Below, in pieces: positions 27,267 to 37,889 of a stretch of DNA of 64,000 bases. The notes under the pieces were generated by a model. That model was not told the DNA's origin. It made no database searches and saw only the letters and a program-made list of their open reading frames with translations. Each line of letters starts with the position of its first letter. Within the stretch, counting starts at the first letter, position 1. A program made the position numbers and the translations under genes. The stretch is from Musa acuminata AAA Group (Eukaryota; Streptophyta; Magnoliopsida; Zingiberales; Musaceae). Location: the NCBI RefSeq assembly GCF_036884655.1, contig NC_088342.1:18355001-18419000 (forward strand), in the 5' to 3' direction.

Positions 27267-28489
27267 GTGTCTATTATGACTTTCCTATGTGGGATATCTA
27301 TTTTTCCCTTTCCTCTTTCCTGTTGTATTGTATATTACATTTGTAAGGTATACTACTTCCTTATCGTTGAAGTTTATCAATTTTAATTAGTTATAATGGT
27401 GCATCTATACATCTTTGAATAGTACCTTTCCAAGGTTTGCACTTTTAAGCTCTATAAATAGAGTCATAAGCAACCCCGATATATGTACAAAAATAATTTT
27501 TTTTATTATTATTTTGATTTTCAATTGTGTTGTTTGATTTTGTTTAGCTGCATAGTTTATTGAAAAAAGCTTAATCAAATATCTCCACGATCACACTCGC
27601 AGGAGGAATAATGATATTAGTTGAATCTCGGGTTATGATTCTTCATTGATTTTCATGCATCGGGATGGGATTTTGCCTTAAAGCTATATTTAGGCATCTA
27701 TGAGTTATTTCTTAAATCTTATCATTTAATTTATTATTTTTCTTAATGTGTACTTTTAATTTTATTCTAATAATTTAAGATGAAATCTTGATGGATTTTG
27801 ATTAAAGATTAATGAAGAATTTTTTTAAAAATAAATTATTTTCCTTTAGTTGCATTGTGATGTCATATTCTTTCACAATTATAACTCTCCATTTGATTTA
27901 CATAAGAATTAACATCACAATGTTGGATAAAATTAAAGATAGGATAAAGTAAAACATCCATTGAGCAATTTATTCCCATGATGAAGTAGGGACTTCGTCA
28001 AGGTGTTCAATTGATAAGAATGTACTAGTAAATATTTGAGACTAAAATTTTGAACTCTCAAGAGTTGGTTTGGTCGCATGTGATTGTGTCGTCTCTTTAT
28101 GATCTTGTTATTTCCAATCTTATAATTTGGTCAATTATTTCAGGAACTTATTGCATATTGCAATGCAATGTTGAATGTTAAAATTGTTTAGTAATTTATA
28201 AAACATTCTTTTACAAAATTTTACCATTTTATGATTTAGCATAAGTGTAATTGGTATGAACCATGAACTTGATATTGGCAAAAAGAATGGCTCAAAACGC
28301 CCTTTGTAACTTAATAATCATCCTTCCACTAACACTAAATCATAGAAAAATAGATATATGGCAGATCTTAAAGCTAGTACGATTGGGACTTTACTAGTGT
28401 GATCTCATAAAATATTTATTATGCTTCTCTCTCTCTCTCTCTCTCTCTTCGGAAGGAATTGTGAGATTTACATGTTCTTTCGTTATATT
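25935..28489. other. AT-rich intergenic region
   Basis: Includes (TA)n at 27213-27262, (CT)n at 28425-28448 and a TATA-like CTCTATAAATAGAG near 27452 in a setting that could be another decayed LTR. A GC-richer patch at 26740-26950 gives no recognisable protein. Confidence 0.5.
27213..27262. repeat. (TA)n microsatellite
   Basis: About 25 TA units. Confidence 0.95.
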
Positions 28490-29159
28490 TGTCGGGAAGA
28501 AACATGTTAATGCGGAATAATCTTTTCCCTCTTTGTGTATCAAAATGGGTTCCTCATCAAAATACCAACTTGATATCAAAATGCTAATATCAATAACAAT
28601 AGAGCAATAAATCAATCACACAGTGAGACCAAATCTTTTTAACGTGGAAAACCCAATGTGGGAAAAACCACGGGACCGTAGTCCACCTCAAACTTCCACT
28701 ATCAATAATAATGATAACAGGTTTACAGTAGATCTTCTTTAGAATAACTAGAGGATCAGAATAACATCAAGATCATAGATCTTGGCTCAAGAACAGCATA
28801 TCTTCATCACATAGGATGGATCTCCTCAAAAGAGAATTCTACGTCTCACAAAGTGGATATCGCAGGAAAGTACCTTAGAGAGGGTAAACTGCAGATCAAC
28901 ACCGTTAGGATTGTAGAGTTTGCTGCAAGGATTCTCCACATAAAATTTGGGCCGAAACTGACAATGTTTGGCCACCGATCGTCAAGCAGAAAAACTCAGA
29001 AACCTTACTTTCTCTCTCTATTTCTCTCTCCTCTTTTTTCTCTGCACGTCGCCGCACGCTGCAATCTCACTGTGCGTACCCACACACTGCACGCTGCCCA
29101 ATTTTACCCTTTCTCTCTTAATTACTGATTTTGGCTCAATAGACCCAATTGTCCAAACC
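28490..29159 (-). repeat. Truncated 3' LTR of Copia-B
   Basis: Aligns with 32410-33119. The outer plus-strand end reads TGTCGGGAAG where the partner reads TGTTGGGAAG. The U3 start is missing; homology with the 5' LTR stops after GTCCAAACC and pol sequence follows. Confidence 0.88.
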
Positions 29160-29161
29160 TT

Positions 29162-29413
29162 TGCAAGTGGAGAACAAACTGCTTTAGCTTTACTCATGTT
29201 GAATCTTTCAAGAACCTTTTCAATGTAAGTCTCCTGAGATAGCCAAATCTTCCTTTTCTTCCTATCACGAAGAATCTTCATGCCAAGTATTTGTCTCACC
29301 GATCCTAAGTCTTTCATGGCAAAAGGCTTACTTAGCTCTCTTTTAAGCTTTTCAATTTTTCCAACATCATGGCCAACAATCAACATATAGTAGTAAAATA
29401 ATAAAATCATCAT
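29162..29413 (-). pseudogene. Copia-B RT tail, out of frame with gag-pol
   Basis: Continues the RT (GHDVGKIEKLKREL, then DLGSVRQILGMKI) in a different frame from the main ORF. The frame change lies at 29377-29388, at the same place as in Copia-A. The segment ends abruptly at the deletion junction and reads into LTR sequence. Confidence 0.88.
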
Positions 29414-32357
29414 CTGAAAATTTCTTCATAAACACACAATGATCAGATGTGGTTCTATCATACCCTTGGCTCATCATAAAGGAATCAAACTTCTTGTACC
29501 ATTGTCTAGGTGCCTGTTTGAGTCCATATAAGCTTTTCCTAAGCTTACATACCAGATTTTCTTTTCCCTTGACTTTGAAACCTTCTGGTTGCTCCATGTA
29601 AATTTCTTCTTCTAAGTCACCATGAAGAAATGCTGTTTTTACATCAAGTTGCTCAACTTCTAAATTCAAGCGGGCAGCCAAACCAAGAACAACTCGGATA
29701 GAGGACATTTTCACAACCAGAGAAAATATTTCTTCAAAGTCAATACCTTTCTTCTGACTGAATCCTTTCACAACTAGTCGTGCCTTGTATCTTTGTTGTG
29801 AGCTATTATTTTCGGTCTTCAATTTATAAACCCACTTATTCTTGAGAGCTTTCTTCTCTTTCGGCAGCTTTACCAAGTCATAGGTGTGGTTCTCAAGTAA
29901 GGATCTCATCTCTTCTTGCATGGCATTAACCCACTCATTCTTATTCTCATGTAGAATAGCTTCTTGGTAAGTTTCTGGCTCTCCCCCGTCAGTAAGCATA
30001 ACATACTCATGTGGAGGATATCTGATAGAGGGTTGTCGCTCTCTAGTGGATCTTCTCAATGGAATCTCAACTGATGGTGGAGGTGCCTGTTCAATTGGTT
30101 CAGCATCATCAACTGTAGGTGTATCATCACTAGTATTCTCACCACAATCTTCTTGTTCATCTCCCCCATGATCATCATGAACTACAGGTGAAGGAACTGG
30201 ACCCAAACTCCAAGGAATATAAACAGAGGTTTCTGGCTTCTCAACATTATCACCATCATCAAACAATTGGTCTTCAAGAAACATAACATCTCTGCTTCTA
30301 ATAATCTTCTTGTTCACTGGATCCCATAATCTGTACCCAAACTCTTCATGACCATATCCCAAGAAGATACATGCTTTTGCCTTATTATCAAGCTTGGACC
30401 TCTCATCTTTGGGAATATGAACAAATGCTTTACACCCAAAGACTCTCAAATGATTATAAGATATATCTTTTCCTCTCCATACTCTCTCTGGAACATCACC
30501 TTGCAGAGGAACTGATGGAGAAAGATTTATCAGGTCAACTGCAGTTCTCATAGCCTCCCCCCAAAATGACTTTGGTAACTTGGCGTGGGAAAGCATACAC
30601 CTAATCCTTTCTTCAATGGTTCTGTTCATCCTTTCTACCACACCGTTCTGCTGAGGAGTTTTAGGAACTGTTTTCTCAAGCCTGATACCATGGAACCTGC
30701 AATAATTCTCAAAAGGACCCCTGTACTCGCCACCATTATCTGATCGAACACACTTTAGCTTTCTGCCAGTTTCTCTTTCAATATTGACATGAAACTCCTT
30801 GAAAGCATCGAGTACCTGGTCTTTAGATTTCAAAGCAAAAGCCCAAACTTTTCTAGAATGGTCATCAATAAAAGTAACAAAATAAATAGCACCTCCAAGA
30901 GTTCTAGTTTGCATAGTACAAACATCAGTATGAACTAAATCAATAACATCAGATCTTCTAGATGATGGATATGTCTGAAATGCAACTCTATGTGTTTTTC
31001 CAGCTAAGCAATGATCACAAGATTTAAGAGATGTACCTTGCAACTCTGGTAAGAACTGCTTTCTAGCAAGAGTTTGAAGTCCCTTCTCGCTGATATGTCC
31101 AAGCCTCTTATGCCAAAGATCTATACTTTCACCTTTTCGAATTGCATTAATCTCTCCTTTGTGTAGCTTAGCTTCCATGACATAAAAAGAGTTAATCTTC
31201 TTTCCTTTTGCCATAATTAAAGAACCTTTAGTGAGTTTCCATTTACTTTCACCAAAATAATGTGCAAAGCCCTCATCATCAAGTCTACCTGTAGATATCA
31301 AGTTAAGACGAATATCTGGAACATGCCTTACATCTTTGAGTATTAATTTGCTCCCAATACTGGTCTCCAAGCAAATATCTCCAATACCCACAATCTTAGA
31401 TGTACCATTGTTTCCCATTCTAACATTACCAAAATCACCAACAGTGTAAGATCTAAAGAAATCACCATGAGAAGTAACATGAAATGAAGCACCAGAGTCA
31501 ATTACCCAGTTACTGTCCTGAGCTACAAGACTGACACAACCTTCATCACAAACAATAGTGATATTACCTTCAGCAGCAACTGTATTGGTCTTTTTTTCAT
31601 TTTTCTTCATTTCATTCTGTTCTCGCTTCCAAAACCTACACTCTTTCTTCATGTGACCTGGTCTATTACAGTGAAAACATTTGATATCTCTTCTAGACTT
31701 GGATCTTTCTCTATAACCATATGGATTTCTGCTATGACTTCTTCCACGTCTTTCTTGTTTTTCAGTAACAAATGCACCAGAAGAAGATTCACCCTGTTCT
31801 TTCCTTCTTGCATCTTCATTTAGCAAACTGTCTTTAACCATATCTATGGTTAGAGTCCCCTCTGGCGTGGAGTTACAAATAGTCACCACATACGTTTCCC
31901 AACTTTCTGGTAAAGAGCTGAGAAGTAATAATCCCTGCATCTCATCATCTATATTCATTTTCATAGCAACAAACTTGTTTGCAAGACTCTGAAATAGGCT
32001 TATATGCTCAACAATGTTGCCACCATCTTTATATTTCAAATTTACAAGCCTTCTGAGGAGAGAAATTCTATTTCCCACTGTCTTTTTCGCAAAGAGATTT
32101 TCTAACCTTTGCCAAACAACATCAGCTCTGATTTCATCTGAAATATGCTCATGCAAGTTTATATCCATCCATCTTCTAATATAGGCAATGACTTTTCTAT
32201 GTTGAACTTCCCATTCTTCATCGTCCATAATAGAAGGTTTATCTTTAACCTTGATAGGCTTATACAAATCTTTGCAATAAAGCAAATCTTCCATCAGACG
32301 CCTCCAAGTGGAATAATTTGATGAGTTCAATTTAATCATACCATCTGACTGCTCCAT
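29367..32357 (-). CDS. Copia-B gag-pol polyprotein (gag to middle of RT)
   Basis: The ATG at 32357 (MEQSDGMIKLNSSNYSTW) gives an open frame of 996 codons. In order: UBN2-type gag (about 1-240), CCHC knuckle CFHCNRPGHMKKEC, protease WVIDSGASFHVTS, GAG-pre-integrase LWHKRLGHISEKG with CDHCLAGK, integrase core with DVCT, SDNGGEY and QQNGVVERMNR (the expected D, D and E positions), a proline/acidic linker, then RT from KNEWVNAMQEEMRSL through EEEIYMEQPEGF. The frame ends a few residues after LLLYVD because about 11 bases are missing at the YxDD box; Copia-A has the same break. Full-length relatives continue through RT and RNase H. Only gag, protease and integrase could be made intact from this copy. 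Confidence 0.92.
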   Translation of the reverse strand: MEQSDGMIKLNSSNYSTWRRLMEDLLYCKDLYKPIKVKDKPSIMDDEEWEVQHRKVIAYIRRWMDINLHEHISDEIRADVVWQRLENLFAKKTVGNRISLLRRLVNLKYKDGGNIVEHISLFQSLANKFVAMKMNIDDEMQGLLLLSSLPESWETYVVTICNSTPEGTLTIDMVKDSLLNEDARRKEQGESSSGAFVTEKQERRGRSHSRNPYGYRERSKSRRDIKCFHCNRPGHMKKECRFWKREQNEMKKNEKKTNTVAAEGNITIVCDEGCVSLVAQDSNWVIDSGASFHVTSHGDFFRSYTVGDFGNVRMGNNGTSKIVGIGDICLETSIGSKLILKDVRHVPDIRLNLISTGRLDDEGFAHYFGESKWKLTKGSLIMAKGKKINSFYVMEAKLHKGEINAIRKGESIDLWHKRLGHISEKGLQTLARKQFLPELQGTSLKSCDHCLAGKTHRVAFQTYPSSRRSDVIDLVHTDVCTMQTRTLGGAIYFVTFIDDHSRKVWAFALKSKDQVLDAFKEFHVNIERETGRKLKCVRSDNGGEYRGPFENYCRFHGIRLEKTVPKTPQQNGVVERMNRTIEERIRCMLSHAKLPKSFWGEAMRTAVDLINLSPSVPLQGDVPERVWRGKDISYNHLRVFGCKAFVHIPKDERSKLDNKAKACIFLGYGHEEFGYRLWDPVNKKIIRSRDVMFLEDQLFDDGDNVEKPETSVYIPWSLGPVPSPVVHDDHGGDEQEDCGENTSDDTPTVDDAEPIEQAPPPSVEIPLRRSTRERQPSIRYPPHEYVMLTDGGEPETYQEAILHENKNEWVNAMQEEMRSLLENHTYDLVKLPKEKKALKNKWVYKLKTENNSSQQRYKARLVVKGFSQKKGIDFEEIFSLVVKMSSIRVVLGLAARLNLEVEQLDVKTAFLHGDLEEEIYMEQPEGFKVKGKENLVCKLRKSLYGLKQAPRQWYKKFDSFMMSQGYDRTTSDHCVFMKKFSDDDFIILLLYVDCWP

Positions 32358-32395
32358 TTCAATCACACAAGAAAACTAACACCAAACAACCTGAT

Positions 32396-32407
32396 GCTCT
32401 GATACCA
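32396..32407 (-). other. Primer binding site of Copia-B
   Basis: Minus-strand TGGTATCAGAGC, identical to the Copia-A site and two bases inside the 5' LTR. Confidence 0.9.
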
Positions 32408-32409
32408 CT

Positions 32410-33119
32410 TGTTGGGAAGAAACCTGTTAATGCGGAATAATCTTTTCCCTCTTTGTGTATCAAAATGGGTTCCTCATCAAAATACCAACTTGATATCAAA
32501 ATGCTAATATCAATCAGCACAGCATAAACAATAGAGCAATAAATCAATCACACAGTGAGACCAAATCTTTTTAACGTGGAAAACCCAATGTGGGAAAAAC
32601 CACGGGACCGTAGTCCACCTCAAACTTCCACTATCAATAATAATGATAACAGGTTTACAGTAGGTCTTCTCTAGAATAACTAGATGATCAGAATAACATC
32701 AAGATCATATATCTTGGCTAAGAATAACATATCTTTATCACATAGGATGGATCTCCTCAAAAGAGAATTCTAGGTCTCACAGAGTGGATATCGCAGGAAA
32801 GTACCTTAGAGATGGTAAACTGCAGATCAACACCGTTAGGATTGTAGAGTTTGCTGCAAGGATTCTCCACATAAAATTTGGGCCGAAACTGACAACGTTT
32901 AGCCACCGATCGTCAAGCAGAAAAACTCAGAAACCTTACTTTCTCTCTCTATTTCTCTCCCCTCTTTTTTCTCTGCACGTCGCCGCACGCTGCAATCTCA
33001 CTGTGCGCACCCACACACTGCATGCTGCCCAATTTTACCCTTTTTCTATTAATTACTGATTTGGGCTCAATAGACCCAATTGTCCAAACCCACGTATCGG
33101 CTATCGGCTGGACCCAACA
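32410..33119 (-). repeat. 5' LTR of Copia-B
   Basis: 710 bp; minus strand TGTTGGGTCCAGCC to TTCCCAACA. The R-U5 half is close to the Copia-A LTRs, while the first 100 bp of U3 differ. Confidence 0.92.
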
Positions 33120-33124
33120 GTATT

Positions 33125-33851
33125 TTAATTATTTATTTGATCATCCGATGATGGTATTTCAGTGCTTCTTTTTCATGTTTGTTCATCCATTGTTTAGTAT
33201 ACAATATCTATCTTAGTTTTAATAATATAATTGCCTTTATCACGTGGGAATAATTTGGTTGACATAGACATTGTTTAGTTTGTATAGCGTTGCAAATAGA
33301 TGATAGCATGTTTAATATGCCGATTTAACTAGGTAAAATGCACCACATAGTAATATATATATATATATATATATATATATTGATTATGTTTCTCATTTAT
33401 GATAAATATAACTATTGGCTATCACCAATGTGGTGATGGATATATGTTCGGTCTTGGTTCATCGGAGTAATTCTAATAATAAATTTCTTATTGTATTCTT
33501 TGAACATTAGATGGTCTCTTTTTTTTTCTTTTTTCCTATTTGTTTTAGCCTATACCATTTGCCTCATGTTTATTTTATCTTATATTTCTACTTTATATAA
33601 AAATAAGATAACTATTAAGACAAGAATGCACCAATACATCATTCACTTAAAATTTTCCCATGGCTTCCCCTATATGACCCTCTTTATATTCAATTCCATT
33701 TACAAGAGATGTCATCATCTCATCACTCAATCCTCCCATGACTTCCGTACAAGACTCTTTAGATTCAATTCTGTTTATAAGAGATGGCATCACCTCATCA
33801 CTCATGACCCGGTATTCATGTGCTAGCACTTATGTCTCTAATTGAATTTCA

Positions 33852-33922
<71 letters not shown>

Positions 33923-33970
33923 ATGTATAATTGAATTTCAACTCATCAATATAATTGGAAAACTCAATAT
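33125..33970. other. AT-rich spacer with TA tracts
   Basis: (TA)n at 33353-33380 and 33856-33920. A short repeated phrase (ATTCAATTCCATTTACAAGAGATG / ATTCAATTCTGTTTATAAGAGATG, given here only as similar 24-mers at about 33690 and 33763) indicates a local tandem duplication of about 73 bp. No gene seen. Confidence 0.6.
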
Positions 33971-35192
33971 TGTTAGGATCAAGTCGGTACTAAGAAGGGG
34001 GAGGGGGGGGTGAATTAGTGCGTACGTAAAAATTATGTCGAGTCGAAGATCTTCATACAATAAAACCATATCAAGGAATGTTTAACTTTGAAAACATTTG
34101 TAAAAGTGTACAGCTAAAGTAGTGAAGAAGTAAAGTAGTTTGCAATAAAGGTAAATAGCAAAACAAAAATGTAAATCGATTTATAGTGGTTCGGTCGTCG
34201 TGACCTACGTCCACTCCTGATTCCTCTTCACTTAAGGCCACTGACTTCCACTGTCGATCTTCTTTCCAATGAATGAAAATCAACTACCCTTACACTCTTT
34301 CTCATTTTCATATGTTCAGGAGAGAATATTTACACCCCTCGTTTATAAGTGTTCCCTCACACACCTTCCTTAAGACTATCACTAAGCTCTTAGAGGAGGG
34401 ACTCTGTACTTAAAAGAGTTTTACAACCTTGGAATCATATACTTTTTGCTCTCTTTTTATGTATATTATAAGCAAAAATTTGTGGGGTATTTATAGACCC
34501 AAATGACTTCAAAACTTAGAGCTAAAATTCAAATATCTGAGTTTTCGGGGTACGGGCGGTAGCACTGCCTACATTGGGCGGTACCACCATCTGTCAGTCT
34601 GACACTAGGCGATACCACCGCCTGATAGTGTGAAAAAATGTGCTCTTAATTTTTCTAGCTCATGGGTAGTTCCACCTAATCTTGGATGACCGATTGAGCC
34701 TTCCACTTGGCCCAAAACAATCCTAACTCAGGCCCAATGGGCCCTTAATTGAGTTGGAATGGTTATACCTAAAATTAACTCAATTATGACCTAAACTAAC
34801 TCGATCTAGATAAATTATTACAAAGCACGAATCATCTGTTGTCTGACATGTCATTGGTTTTTTCGGCGCTTCGTTCGATCCTTTGGTGCATCGTCCTCTC
34901 CGGCATATTACCCAATCGGTATGTTGACTCTCGCAACTTTCGATCTCCTTAGCACAATGTTCGATCCTTTGGCTTGATACCCGAACTCACAGCATGAAGT
35001 TCTTCTGTCAGCATGTTGACCAATCCTCCGGCCCGACATCCTATCTCCTGACATGTTCAACTCTGGCCCAATGTCCAATTCTTCCTGCTTCAATCAATTT
35101 GTCTTGATCAAGACTAGTCCTGCGTCACTCAAAACATAAATTAGATCACAACCTCACCAATTGATTTTATCATCAAAATTCGAGATTCAATA
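33971..35192 (-). repeat. SIRE-like LTR (minus orientation)
   Basis: 1222 bp. On the minus strand it starts TATTGAATCTCG (TG to TA change) and ends CCTAACA. It shows the same blocks as the LTRs at 45882 and 48270: a GGATCG-rich start, a GGCGGTACCACC-type module cluster (about 34550-34650), the TATA box (34488-34495) and the GGGGGGTGAATTAGTGC-like end. Confidence 0.88.
34488..34495 (-). promoter_or_regulatory. LTR TATA box
   Basis: TATAAATA on the minus strand inside the palindromic setting GGGTCTATAAATACCCC. The same block is at 46655-46662 and 49059-49066 in the related LTRs. Confidence 0.7.
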
Positions 35193-36950
35193 ATATTTTC
35201 TTTTTTACGATGACATTCAATCGATGATAAAATTAAACTAAACTCTCCTTATTAATATATCATATTGAAATAAGGCATCATTCAAATAAATGATGACCTT
35301 CTAGTCCAAGTTGAAATGATTTTAATTATAAATCATATTATATGCAATACATCATATACATCATCTTAAAATCATTAGTATTGCTTACATGATTCCAAAT
35401 CATAAGTTGAAGTATTATATTTATAATACCAAATCATCATGTATATTTTTAAATTATAAAATCATCATTATATACATGATTTCAAATCATCATTCATAAT
35501 AAAATCATACCATGCATGATCATCATCATACCTTCTTTCCCTTTATCATCAACAGAAAGGAGAAAAGTGAAACTAACCATTTTTTAGACATAATTTCAAA
35601 TCATTGTACAATTCAAGTCTTTGAAACATCATATATCAACACTTTAGATGTGAAAGTGAGCAATATTTGCTTATATTTGAAATATGCAAGTTAGTAATTT
35701 TCTTTTGAGATGTGTACACTAGCAATTCTTTCTCCCCCTTTGTCATCGGCAAAAAGAAGAAGTGCAACTTGTAAATTTTTAGATATATAAGCTAGTAAGA
35801 TAGCAAGTTTTGAATATGCATGCTAGTAAGTTTTTCACATGTGAAAGTTAGCAAAATTTTATATCTTTTGAAATATGCAAGATAGGCTATTTTTGCATCT
35901 TCTCAAAATATACAAGCTAGCAAATTTTTCTTCTCTTTTCATATAATCAAGCTAGCAATTTTAGTAAGTTTTACATCATGCAAGCTAGCAAATTTTATAT
36001 CATTTTAGAACATTCAAGCTAGCAAGTTTTCTTCTCTTTGAAATGTGCAAGTTTGTAATTTTTGCTCTTTTGAGTTGAGCAAATTAACAAGTTTTGCTCC
36101 CCCTTTGTTATTGTCAAAAAGAAGGGATGGTTACAATAGTCCAAAACATTTTTCATTACATCATTTTTCAAATCATCACATGAAATATATCAAGAAAAAT
36201 TAACTTGATGATGAAATATACAATTCATGAAAATAAGAGAGTATCATAAATAAATCATGACATGAAAAATATCAAACATCATTTGAATACCAAAAGACAT
36301 GATTCATTTTTGACAAATCTCTTCTTTTGTAAATAGCAAAAAAAAGAGCAGAATAGAATGGTAAAATATCTTGATTTATGCATAAGAAATCTCATGATAT
36401 ATATAGAAAATATCCTCTTAAATAAAATACATCATAGAGAATTTCAAGATTGTCAAAAAATCAAGATAAAAATCATGATTCATTTGGATAAGTATTCTCT
36501 TTAATAAATGATAAAAGAAACATAAGAGATGAAATTAGAGATCTTAATTCACAAAAAAAATTCTCAAGTTATACATGTCAAGGAATCAAGATCATAATTT
36601 GGATAAAAATTTATTCAAATTCAAATCATCAAAATCACTTTCTTAATTCAAGAGATAATATAAAATGGATTCATCACTAAGAATCATTTATTGAAAATTT
36701 GAAAAGCTTTAGAGATATTTTCAAGAAAAAAAGCATTCTACCCCTTTTTGTTTCAATTTAAGTGATTTGATTTCATATAAGCGTGCTCAAGTTTTTTACC
36801 CCAAATCAAAACATACATCATCGTTTAAAAAAAAAAGAAAATTATCACAAAAATCATCAAGTCCAATGAGCCATAAATCACAAAAATCGTCATGACTTCA
36901 AATCATCATGCATAATTAAATCATTAAATCATCAAGCATGATTTCATTAA
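35193..36950 (-). other. 3' internal region of the SIRE-like element
   Basis: A/T-rich, with many repeats of a short phrase around CAAGCTAGCAA/AATTTT (35650-36080) and two CTCCCCCTTTGTxAT motifs (about 35730 and 36098). No long frame. In related elements such sequence lies between pol and the 3' LTR. Confidence 0.6.
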
Positions 36951-37740
36951 ATATAAAATATTTTCAAAATCACTTTGTTTCGGTTAGTGAGCTTTATGTT
37001 GGATCTCCAGTCATAAGCCTTGAGTATCTACTATCAAGATTTTGCTCCTAGTTTTCGAGTATAGATATTTCTACATGAAATATGAGTTTCTTTTAGGTAC
37101 CCATTTGACTTTGGGTCCCTCATGATTAGATCTATCTATCTTTATTTTTGGCATAGGATCATTTATGGTTCCTTTAGGAACCCAAACTAATTTATATAAG
37201 CCATACTTCTTGAATGGACATTTATATGTAAAATGTCCACATCTACCACAAAAATTACATCTATTTTCATGGAAAATATGTAATGTGGGTCATTTAACAA
37301 AAGTTGTTAGCTTTTATTGAGTGTTACTCATAAAGTCGATTCCTTTCTATCTACGAACATGACTCTTATTTGCAAGAATCATATTTAAAAATTTGCTACA
37401 TATTTTAAATTTATCTAACATTTATTGTAATAGTAAATTTTTAGTTTAACTCTTCACACGTAGTGCGAGGAGTTAACATGCAATTATTATGCTCATTTTT
37501 TAATTTTTAAAATTTACTAGCAAGAGAAGCATGATCTTTTTTTAGTAATTTAAAATTCTTACCAACTAATTTAAATTTATCATACAAATCATTGAATGCA
37601 TCAAATAGTTCATTGTAAGGTAATGACATTTTGGTTGAGTCATTTACCTTATTGTCGAGAGCCATCGAAGTGAAGTTCGCCACTTTGTCTTCAACGGTTT
37701 GCTCCTCGTCTTCGAATTCACTCGTTTCGTCCCAAGTCAC
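36951..37740 (-). pseudogene. SIRE-like gag fragment
   Basis: The minus-strand frame 37740-37507 reads MTWDETSEF...LPYNELFDAFNDLYDKF, the C-terminal gag region of SIRE-type elements. Lower on the same strand a CCHC knuckle (CNFCGRCGHFTYKC, about 37215-37260) and the phrases LVWVPKGT and KVKWVPKRN (about 37110-37200) follow, with several stops between. Gag ends there and joins 3' internal sequence, so the whole pol is deleted. Confidence 0.75.
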
Positions 37741-37889
37741 ATTGAGTGCTTTCTTCTTTTTATATTTATTTTTATTCTTTGATTTTTGTTTTTAAGGATT
37801 TTTTATATTCGTGCTTAATAAATTATCATTTTGATTATCTTAATAAATGTAAAATTTGTGTTAAATAAAAGATGATGAAGAAACCCTTC

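Larger units (their letters stand above)
28490..33119 (-). mobile_element. Copia-B: second copy of the Copia-A family, 3' part deleted
   Basis: Minus-strand element. The 5' LTR lies at 32410-33119, the primer site at 32396-32407, the gag-pol frame at 29367-32357 and a truncated 3' LTR at 28490-29159. The flanks give a near-match target duplication (ATATT at 28485-28489; GTATT at 33120-33124). Compared with Copia-A, about 750 bp of the pol end (last part of RT and all RNase H), the polypurine tract and the first few tens of bases of the 3' LTR are missing, with the junction at 29159-29163. The coding part is far better preserved than in Copia-A. The U3 end of the LTR differs from that of Copia-A, so the two belong to different LTR subtypes. 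Confidence 0.92.
33971..37740 (-). mobile_element. SIRE/Maximus-like copia remnant, pol deleted
   Basis: Minus-strand remnant: LTR (33971-35192), A/T-rich 3' internal region (35193-36950) and a gag fragment (36951-37740). The internal region next to the LTR matches, in sequence and order, that next to the LTR at 48270, including a purine tract and the phrase about a small open spacer rich in CAAGCTAGCAA. Protease, integrase, RT and the 5' LTR are missing. Lineage is inferred from LTR size (about 1.2 kb) and gag type. Confidence 0.75.
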
